From: UBA7803 sp040219935
GTDB taxonomy: Bacteria > Pseudomonadota > Gammaproteobacteria > Pseudomonadales > Azotimanducaceae
Direction: 5' to 3'
Length of the DNA: 64,000 bases
Assembly (NCBI GenBank): GCA_040219935.1
Contig: JAVJUA010000055.1
Span: 1 to 64,000, forward strand
Part shown: positions 57,896 to 64,000 of the stretch, piece by piece
Position numbering within the stretch: position 1 is the first letter of the stretch
Layout: each line of letters begins with the position of its first letter
Translations under genes and position numbers: made by a program
Notes under the pieces: model-generated
What the model was told of the DNA's origin: nothing
What the model saw: only the letters and a program-made list of their open reading frames with translations
Database searches by the model: none

Positions 57896-58975
57896 ATGAG
57901 CCGGGTGTTCAATTTTTCGGCCGGCCCCGCCGCGCTGCCGCTCGAGGTGCTGGAGACGGCACGCGACGAGCTGCTCGACTACCGCGGCAGCGGCATGTCG
58001 GTGATGGAGATGAGCCATCGCAGCAAGGAGTTCATCGCCATCGCCGAGCAGGCCGAGGCCGACCTCATCGAGCTGCTCGGCGTGCCCGATGACTACAAGG
58101 TGCTGTTCCTGCAGGGCGGCGCCACCACCCAGTTCGCCATGGTGCCCATGAACCTGCTGGGCGAGCGGGGCGTCGCCGACTACGTCAACACCGGCGCCTG
58201 GTCGGAGAAGGCTATCGCCGAGGCGGGCCGGTTCTGCGACGTGAACGTGGTGGCGAGCAGCGAGGCGGCCCGCTTCACCGAGATTCCCGACCCGGCGACC
58301 TGGTCGCTGTCGAAGAACGCCGCCTACCTGCATCTGTGCTCCAACGAGACCATCGGCGGCGTGCAGTTTCAGCAGTTTCCCGAGGTGCCGGTGCCGCTGG
58401 TGGCCGACATGTCGTCCGACATCCTGTCGCGCCCGGTCGACGTGTCGCGGTTCGCGCTGATCTACGCCGGCGCCCAGAAGAACATCGGTCCCGCCGGGCT
58501 CACCGTGGTGATCGTGCGCAAGGACCTGATGGGCAGGGCGCGCCCCGGCACCCCCAGCATGCTCGACTACGCCGTGCACGCGAAGGCCGACTCCATGTCC
58601 AACACCCCGCCCACCTACGCCTGGTACCTGGCGGGCCTGGTGTTCCGCTGGCTGAAGGGCCAGGGCGGGCTGGCAGGCATGGAGACGCTGAACCGCTGCA
58701 AGGCGGCCAGGCTGTACGCCGCCGTGGATCAGAGCAACTTCTACGCGTCCCCGGTCGACAAGGCCTGCCGGTCGCTGATGAACGTGCCCTTCACGCTGGC
58801 CGACGAGCGTCTCGACGCCGACTTCCTGAAGGGCGCCGAGGCCCGCGGCCTGACCAACCTCAAGGGCCACCGCAGCGTCGGCGGCATGCGCGCCAGCCTC
58901 TACAACGCGGTGCCGGAGGCGGCGGTGGATGCCCTGGTGGACTACATGCAGGCGTTCGAACGTGAGCACGCCTGA
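57896..58975 (+). CDS. serC: Phosphoserine aminotransferase
   Basis: SerC converts 3-phosphohydroxypyruvate to phosphoserine, after SerA. The 359-residue PLP enzyme has VFNFSAGPAALPLEVLE, LFLQGGATTQFAMVPMN, VADMSSDILSRPVDVSRF and the PLP Lys in YAGAQKNIGPAG. ATG 57896 has GAGGAG 10 bases upstream, at the gyrA end. It overlaps pheA by 14 bases. Confidence 0.96.
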   Translation: MSRVFNFSAGPAALPLEVLETARDELLDYRGSGMSVMEMSHRSKEFIAIAEQAEADLIELLGVPDDYKVLFLQGGATTQFAMVPMNLLGERGVADYVNTGAWSEKAIAEAGRFCDVNVVASSEAARFTEIPDPATWSLSKNAAYLHLCSNETIGGVQFQQFPEVPVPLVADMSSDILSRPVDVSRFALIYAGAQKNIGPAGLTVVIVRKDLMGRARPGTPSMLDYAVHAKADSMSNTPPTYAWYLAGLVFRWLKGQGGLAGMETLNRCKAARLYAAVDQSNFYASPVDKACRSLMNVPFTLADERLDADFLKGAEARGLTNLKGHRSVGGMRASLYNAVPEAAVDALVDYMQAFEREHA

Positions 58976-60068
58976 CGGCAAGCGCCCCACCCTCGAGTCG
59001 GTGCGCGACCGCATCGACCAGATCGACCGTGACCTGCAGCGGCTCTTGAACGAGCGCGCCGCCTGCGCCATCACCGTGGCCGAGATCAAGCAGGCGGAAG
59101 GCAGCGACCAGCCGCCCGTGTACTACCGGCCGGAACGCGAGGCGCAGATTCTGTCGCGCATCCGCAAGGAGAACACCGGCCCGCTCTCCGATGACGACAT
59201 CGCTCGGCTGTTCCGCGAGATCATCTCCTGCTGCCTGAACCTCGAGCAGCCGCTGACCATCGCCTACCTCGGGCCGCCGGGCACCTACACCGAAGCCGCC
59301 GCCATCAAGCAGTTCGGCCACTTCGCCAGCACCCGGGCGCTGGCCTCCATCGACGAGGTGTTTCGCGAGGTGGAGTCGGAAGGCGCCCACTACGGCGTGG
59401 TGCCGGTGGAGAACAGCACCGAGGGCATGGTGAACCACACCCTCGACTGCTTCATGGACTCGCCGGTGCTGATCTGCGCCGAGGTCGAGCTGCCCATTCA
59501 TCACGCGCTGCTGGTCAACGTCACCGCCGGCGACCAACCGGTCACCGAGATCATTTCGCATGCCCAGTCGCTGGCCCAGTGCCGGGGCTGGCTCGACGCC
59601 CACTATCCTGGCGTGCCGCGCACGCCGGTGAACAGCAACGCCGAGGCGGCGCGGCTGGTGGCCGACCGGCCGGGGGCGGCTGCGGTGGCCGGAGAGATGG
59701 CGGCCGAGCGCTACGGCCTGCGCATCCTCGCCGCCCGCATCGAGGATCACCCCGACAACAAGACCCGCTTCCTGGTGATCGGCCGGCAGCGGGTGGGCGT
59801 GTCGGGCCGTGACAAGTCGTCCATTCTGGTGTCGACACGCAACGAGCCCGGCGCCCTGTACAAGGTGCTGGAGCCGTTTCACCGCCACGGCATCAGCCTC
59901 ACCCGCATCGAGACCCGGCCGGCCAAGTCGGGAAGCTGGTCGTACGTGTTCTTCATCGACTTCGACGGTCATCAGAGCGACCCGGCCATCGAGGCCGTGC
60001 TGGCGGAGGTTCGACAGGTAGCCATGGAAGTACGCTCGCTGGGTTCCTACCCGCAGGCGGTGGTGTGA
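58962..60068 (+). CDS. pheA: Chorismate mutase/prephenate dehydratase (P-protein)
   Basis: PheA converts chorismate to phenylpyruvate. The 368-residue protein has an N-terminal AroQ mutase (about 8-95), the dehydratase part with YLGPPGTYTEAAA, VVPVENSTEGMVNHTLD and NKTRFLVIG (TRF motif), and a C-terminal ACT domain with NEPGALYKVLEPFHRHGI and ETRPAK, the phenylalanine-feedback region. GTG 58962 overlaps the serC end. hisC starts at its last base. Confidence 0.96.
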   Translation: MSTPDGKRPTLESVRDRIDQIDRDLQRLLNERAACAITVAEIKQAEGSDQPPVYYRPEREAQILSRIRKENTGPLSDDDIARLFREIISCCLNLEQPLTIAYLGPPGTYTEAAAIKQFGHFASTRALASIDEVFREVESEGAHYGVVPVENSTEGMVNHTLDCFMDSPVLICAEVELPIHHALLVNVTAGDQPVTEIISHAQSLAQCRGWLDAHYPGVPRTPVNSNAEAARLVADRPGAAAVAGEMAAERYGLRILAARIEDHPDNKTRFLVIGRQRVGVSGRDKSSILVSTRNEPGALYKVLEPFHRHGISLTRIETRPAKSGSWSYVFFIDFDGHQSDPAIEAVLAEVRQVAMEVRSLGSYPQAVV

Positions 60069-61174
60069 TGCGCCGCCACGTCAATCCCCGCATCGCCGGC
60101 TTGTCGCCTTACCGGCCGGGCAAGCCGGTCAGCGAGCTGGCCCGGGAGCTGGGCCTCACCGACATCGTCAAGCTGGCCAGCAACGAGAACCCGCGTGGCC
60201 CCGGCGCTTCGGTGCGCGACGCCATCATGGCCGCCACCGGCGGCCTGTCGCGCTACCCGGACGGCAGCGGTTACGGCCTCAAGCACGCGCTGGCCGGCCG
60301 GCTTGGCGTCGAACCGGCGCAGATCACGCTCGGCAACGGCTCCAACGACGTGCTGAACCTGGTCGCGCGCATGGCGCTCACCCCGGGGGCCCGCGGCGTC
60401 ATCGCCGATCACGCGTTCGTGGTCTACTCCCTGGCGGTGACCATCTGCGGCGGCGAGCTGGTGAAGGTGCCGGCCCGGAACTACGGCGCCGATCTCACCG
60501 CCATGGCCGAAGCCGTGGACGAACGCACCGCCGTAATCTTTCTGGCCAACCCCAACAATCCCACCGGCACCTGGGTCACCGAGCCAGAGCTGGTGGCGTT
60601 CCTCGACGCGGTGCCGGCTTCGGTCTGGGTGGTGCTGGACGAGGCTTACTTCGAGTACGTGGAGCTTGCGGACTATCCGGACGGCGTGCGGCTGCTCGAC
60701 CGCTACCCGAACCTGATCGTCACCCGCACGTTCTCCAAGATTCACGGTCTGGCGGCGCTGCGGGCGGGCTATGCGGTGAGCAGCGCGGAAGCGGCCGATC
60801 TGCTCAACCGGGCCCGGGAGCCGTTCAACGTCAACGCGCTGGCCCTGGCCGGCGCCGAGGCCGCGCTGGCGGATGATGAATTCGTGGCCGAGAGCCGCCG
60901 GCTCAACCGGGAAGGGCTGGCCGTCGTCACGGCCGGGCTCGACGCCCGCTCGCTGCCGTACATCCCGTCCGCCGGCAACTTCGTCACCTTCGAGGTGCCG
61001 CCCGGGTTCGAGGATGGCGCCGCGGTGTATCAGGCGCTGCTGCGCGAGGGCGTCATCGTCCGGCCGGTGGCCGAGTACGGGCTGCCCCGGCACCTCAGGG
61101 TCACGGTCGGTCTGCCGGCGGAGAACGAACGCTTTCTCGCGGCGCTGGACCGGGTGCTCTCCGGCGCCCGCTGA
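60068..61174 (+). CDS. hisC: Histidinol-phosphate aminotransferase
   Basis: The 368-residue PLP enzyme works in histidine synthesis, and in this gyrA-serC-pheA-hisC setting it may also aminate phenylpyruvate-type acids. Marks are LASNENPRGPGASVRDAI, LGNGSNDVLNLVAR, FLANPNNPTGTWV and the PLP Lys in RTFSKIHGLAALRAGY. ATG 60068 shares one base with the pheA stop (TGATG). Pseudomonas has an equivalent hisC2 in the same place. Confidence 0.94.
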   Translation: MRRHVNPRIAGLSPYRPGKPVSELARELGLTDIVKLASNENPRGPGASVRDAIMAATGGLSRYPDGSGYGLKHALAGRLGVEPAQITLGNGSNDVLNLVARMALTPGARGVIADHAFVVYSLAVTICGGELVKVPARNYGADLTAMAEAVDERTAVIFLANPNNPTGTWVTEPELVAFLDAVPASVWVVLDEAYFEYVELADYPDGVRLLDRYPNLIVTRTFSKIHGLAALRAGYAVSSAEAADLLNRAREPFNVNALALAGAEAALADDEFVAESRRLNREGLAVVTAGLDARSLPYIPSAGNFVTFEVPPGFEDGAAVYQALLREGVIVRPVAEYGLPRHLRVTVGLPAENERFLAALDRVLSGAR

Positions 61175-61213
61175 CCGGCCGCAACGTCGAATCTTCAGGG
61201 GAGGGGATCAGCG

Positions 61214-61732
61214 ATGGGTGTGACGAGGAGACTTTGGGCCTGCCTGTGGCTGGCGCTGCTGTGGAGCGTCGCCGCGGGCTCGCGCGCCGAGGCGGCTGCG
61301 CCGGCAGCCGCGCCGGCCGATGAGGTGGCCCGCATCGAGGCGCTGTTCGCGAGCTGGCGCGCGGCGGTGGAGGCGAGCGACATTCCCGGCTATCTGGCCG
61401 TGCTCGACCCCGAGGTGCGCATGCTGCCGCCGGGCGGACCGCACGTCGACGGCATCGACGCCTACGGCACGTTTCTCGGGCCCGTGTTCGCCGCCGCCCG
61501 CTACGTGATCCACATCGACGTGCCGGCCGAGATTCACGTGGTCGGCGACGCAGCCATTGCTCAGTACGAGTACACCATCGACCTGATCCGGCTCGACACC
61601 GAGGTCGAGGTCGCCGAAGGCGCGCTCACCGCTGACAGCACCTCCGCCCGCTACTTCGACGTGCTGCGCAGGAACGCGGCCGGCGAGTGGCGCGTCTGGC
61701 GTCACAGCTGGCAGCAGAAGGCGGCGCCCTAG
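61214..61732 (+). CDS. Exported NTF2-like (SnoaL/DUF4440-type) protein
   Basis: The 172-residue protein has a signal peptide (WACLWLALLWSVAAGSRAEA) and one cone-shaped NTF2-like domain: EVARIEALFASWRAAVEASD, GYLAVLDPEVRMLPPGGP, and a last strand EWRVWRHSWQQ. Such domains serve as small-ligand pockets or enzymes (ketosteroid isomerase-like); none is indicated here. GGGGAGGGG precedes ATG 61214. It lies between hisC and the convergent DUF1501 gene. Confidence 0.82.
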   Translation: MGVTRRLWACLWLALLWSVAAGSRAEAAAPAAAPADEVARIEALFASWRAAVEASDIPGYLAVLDPEVRMLPPGGPHVDGIDAYGTFLGPVFAAARYVIHIDVPAEIHVVGDAAIAQYEYTIDLIRLDTEVEVAEGALTADSTSARYFDVLRRNAAGEWRVWRHSWQQKAAP

Positions 61733-61754
61733 CCACCGCCGGCGCAGCGTTCGT

Positions 61755-63119
61755 TCAGACCATCAGCCCCACGGGCGGCGTTCCCGACTCCGGCGCGTAG
61801 AAGCGGCGGATGTTGGGCAGCACCCGTTCCAGATCGCCCGGCTCGACGCCGAGCCACAGCGCCAGGTCGGCGTAGAACGCATCGACGCTGGTGGTGGGGA
61901 TGTAGCGCCCGCGCCCCACGTCCAGCGGGTTGTCAGGCGTCAGCTCCGGATAGTCGCCGTGCACGGTGGCGCCGCGCACGGCGCCGCCCATCGCCAGGCC
62001 GTGTCCGCCCCAGCCATGATCCGAGCCGCGGCCGTTGGAGGTGAGGGTGCGGCCGAAGTCGGAGATGGTGAAGGTGGTGACGCAGTCGAAGGCGCCGAGC
62101 TCGTCCAGGGCGGCCCGGAACTCGGCCAGGCCGCGGCTCACCACCGGCAGCATCTGTGCCTGCTGGGCCAGCAGGTCGTCGTGATGGTCCCAGCCGCCGA
62201 AGGTGACGAAGAACGTCTGGCGGCGGGCGCCCAGCAGGTCGCGGGCGCCGATCACGCGGGCGATCTGGCGCAGGCTCTGGGAGAAGGCGCCGGCGGAGAA
62301 CGGCGTCGTGATGGTGTCGGCCTGGGCCAGCGCATCCTTGAAGGCGGCGCCGGAATCGATGGCGTTGCGCAGCCGCGCCGCATAGGTGCGGCGGAACGGG
62401 TCGTCGTAGCCGTGGGCCAGCAGCGCGTCCAGCGCGTCCGTGAACAGCGGGCTGCCATCGGGCCCGTCGCCGTAGCCGCCCACCTCGCGCACGCCGTCCT
62501 CGGCGTCGATGCTGTAGCCGTCCACCGTGGCACCGGTCTGGAACACGTTGGTGCCGGACAGCGAGATGTTCATGGAGATGGGCATGGCGGGCAGCGACGG
62601 CTGCAGCACGTCGCCGACCCGGCCGCCGAAGCCGGTGGCGATGCGCCGGTCCGGCACCGAGGTCTGCCACTGGGCGATCTGGTCGGAGTGTGAGAACAGC
62701 CCCAGCGGCAGCCGCACCGTGCCGGCGTCGTAGGCGGCGCGGTCGGTGGGCTCGGCCAGGGTGCCGACGTTGGCGACGAAGGCCAGGTCGCCCTGATCGT
62801 ACAGGGTGCGGATCTCGGGCAGCGCCGGATGCAGGGCGAACGCGCGGCCGCCGGGTCCGGTGCCCGCCAGCGGCAGCAGCGTGCCGCGTGCCAGCGCCAG
62901 GTCGGAACGTATCCGCGCGTAGTCGTCGTAGCGGGTCTGGTCGAACGGCACCAGCATGTTGAAGGAGTCGGCGCCGCCGGCCAGCAGCACGCAGACCAGG
63001 GCTTTGTAGTCGTCGCCGGGTCCGGCATGGGCCAGGCGGCTCATGCTGCCCAGGGGGCCGGCGGCGAGGGCGGCCAGGCCGGTGCGCCTGAGAAAGCGTC
63101 GTCTCGTGAATGCGGGCAT
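61755..63119 (-). CDS. DUF1501 family Tat-exported protein
   Basis: The 454-residue protein starts with a Tat signal (FTRRRFLRRTGLAALAAG). Family marks are LVCVLLAGGADSFNMLVPFD, GLFSHSDQIAQWQTS and ISDFGRTLTSNGRGSDHGW near the end, which recall the alkaline-phosphatase-like metal sites; the function is unknown. ATG 63119 has GGAGG about 10 bases before it. It starts 4 bases after the DUF1800 gene stops; the two families are regular partners. Confidence 0.9.
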   Translation of the reverse strand: MPAFTRRRFLRRTGLAALAAGPLGSMSRLAHAGPGDDYKALVCVLLAGGADSFNMLVPFDQTRYDDYARIRSDLALARGTLLPLAGTGPGGRAFALHPALPEIRTLYDQGDLAFVANVGTLAEPTDRAAYDAGTVRLPLGLFSHSDQIAQWQTSVPDRRIATGFGGRVGDVLQPSLPAMPISMNISLSGTNVFQTGATVDGYSIDAEDGVREVGGYGDGPDGSPLFTDALDALLAHGYDDPFRRTYAARLRNAIDSGAAFKDALAQADTITTPFSAGAFSQSLRQIARVIGARDLLGARRQTFFVTFGGWDHHDDLLAQQAQMLPVVSRGLAEFRAALDELGAFDCVTTFTISDFGRTLTSNGRGSDHGWGGHGLAMGGAVRGATVHGDYPELTPDNPLDVGRGRYIPTTSVDAFYADLALWLGVEPGDLERVLPNIRRFYAPESGTPPVGLMV

Positions 63120-63123
63120 GGCG

Positions 63124-64000
63124 TCAGCCTCCTCCCTGCACGGCGTGTTCGGGTGATGCCAGCGCCAGATACAGCGCCAGGCGCGCGCGGTTGCCGGCAT
63201 CGGCGCCGAGCGGCGCGATGGCGTCGGCGATGGTCTGCCGGGTGGCGGCGGAGAGGGTGCCGGCGAAGAACACCAGATCGATGCGGTCGAGCAGGGCCGC
63301 CGGGTCTGCCGCCAGCGCCTCGTACTCGCCGAGGTCGAGGCGGATGGTGGCGAAGCCGTCCGGGGTGTCGATGGCGCGCTCGCCGTACAGGGCGAAGGCG
63401 ATCAGGTTGGTCATGCCGACGATGGTCGATTCTGTGGTGATCTGGAACTCGGGGGCCGCCAGGCCGGCGTCGCCCAGGTCGCCGGCGGGCGAGAAGCCGG
63501 GGGCGTAGAAGTTGAACACGCTGGGCGCGCTCAGCACGTGCTGCTGGGTGAGGAACTGGACGATGTAGCCGAGCCCGGGATAGGTGCCGTCGTCCGAGGT
63601 GGCGCCGAGCGAGCGATTCAGCGCCACGTAGCGTAGAAACGGCTCCCGCAGCCGAATGCCGCTGTCCGCCTCCGGATCGAACAGCACCGCCCGCAGCACG
63701 CGCACCATGTCGCCCCGGGGCTGGGCGCCGTCGCCGTCGAAGGCGGCGGCTACCCGGGCCACGTAGGCGGGTGAGGGGTTGGAGGTCACCAGGCGCTGGA
63801 TCAGCAGCCGGCCGAAGAACGGCCCGACGTTGGGGTGGTTGAACAGGTTGTCGATGGCGGCGTCGATGTCGGCCATGCCCGACTGGCCGGCGGGCACCAC
63901 CTGGCCGTTCAGCAGCCGCTTCTCACCGGGCTCGTGAAAGTCGTCGAACATGCGCATGGGCACGTGCAGCACCGGCTGCTGGTTGCCGAAGAAGCTGGTG
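63124..64000 (-). CDS. DUF1800 family protein, C-terminal part (cut by window edge)
   Basis: The frame is open to the right edge, so the start is outside. The visible 291 codons match the end of DUF1800 proteins: DAAIDNLFNHPNVGPFFGRLLIQRLVTSNPSP (read in pieces), LREPFLRYVALNRSL, LSAPSVFNFYAPGFSPAG and a terminal ASPEHAVQ. Function is unknown; it is normally paired with DUF1501 as here and probably exported. Confidence 0.9.
   Translation of the reverse strand, partial: TSFFGNQQPVLHVPMRMFDDFHEPGEKRLLNGQVVPAGQSGMADIDAAIDNLFNHPNVGPFFGRLLIQRLVTSNPSPAYVARVAAAFDGDGAQPRGDMVRVLRAVLFDPEADSGIRLREPFLRYVALNRSLGATSDDGTYPGLGYIVQFLTQQHVLSAPSVFNFYAPGFSPAGDLGDAGLAAPEFQITTESTIVGMTNLIAFALYGERAIDTPDGFATIRLDLGEYEALAADPAALLDRIDLVFFAGTLSAATRQTIADAIAPLGADAGNRARLALYLALASPEHAVQGGG

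Overview
The window is chromosomal DNA from a high-GC gammaproteobacterium. Most of it is roughly two-thirds or more G+C, and nearly every stretch is a conserved housekeeping neighbourhood of the kind seen around Pseudomonas-like genomes: argF/argD, grxD/rnt, metG next to an Rsx/Rnf operon and nth, metG/apbC/dcd, purM/DUF2066/hda, trpS/scpA/scpB/rluB, yciK/ubiG/mtaD and gyrA/serC/pheA/hisC. A family-level assignment is not possible by eye. No rRNA, tRNA or CRISPR array was seen.

Region by region. (1) 1-3950 is an accessory island of visibly lower G+C. It holds the 5' part of an IS256-family transposase, a frameshifted tyrosine recombinase, and a two-gene minus-strand cassette: a three-helix membrane protein followed 7 bases later by an ApeA-like HEPN protein with an intact R-x4-H motif. 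This is the best candidate for an undescribed, probably anti-phage, system. (2) 3955-15768: nrdAB with a clear terminator and NrdR/DnaA-type control sites, glpK, then two c-di-GMP genes, a membrane diguanylate cyclase and a 1364-residue PilZ-DUF1631-GGDEF-EAL protein. (3) 15769-16202 has no gene but carries two long perfect inverted repeats. (4) 16203-23702: argD-argF, patB, grxD, rnt, a zinc-ribbon hypothetical, murI, a KamB/NpmA-like 16S rRNA methyltransferase relic with two adjacent in-frame stops, and nth. (5) 23699-31067: metG-rsxA-rsxB/C-rsxD-rsxG-rsxE-nth as one tightly overlapping unit in which RsxC is reduced to a C-terminal ferredoxin module fused to RsxB, then divergent apbC and dcd. 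(6) 31064-32844: an IS481-family element with doubled 40-bp ends, lying beside nested and inverted non-coding repeats. (7) 32845-44488: purM; DUF2066, CDP-alcohol phosphatidyltransferase, hda and a Firmicutes-type murG; serA; mnmC and sseA; a fatty acid desaturase; argS. (8) 44499-55183: a membrane-anchored cold-shock-domain protein, a periplasmic cyclophilin, pdxJ, an SH3/coiled-coil protein, yciB, yciO, trpS, scpA, scpB, rluB, yciK, ubiG, mtaD. scpB and rluB overlap by 263 bases, with an acidic tail in one frame and a basic tail in the other. (9) 55303-64000: gyrA with Val at the quinolone-critical position, serC, pheA, hisC, an exported NTF2-like protein and a DUF1501/DUF1800 pair cut by the window edge.

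The genes mostly serve growth: deoxynucleotide supply (nrdAB, dcd), replication control (hda, gyrA), chromosome condensation (scpAB), translation (metG, argS, trpS, rluB, mnmC), amino acid and cofactor synthesis, and envelope assembly (murI, murG, desaturase, yciB). Many neighbours overlap by 1-17 bases, which implies translational coupling. Several starts are GTG or TTG.
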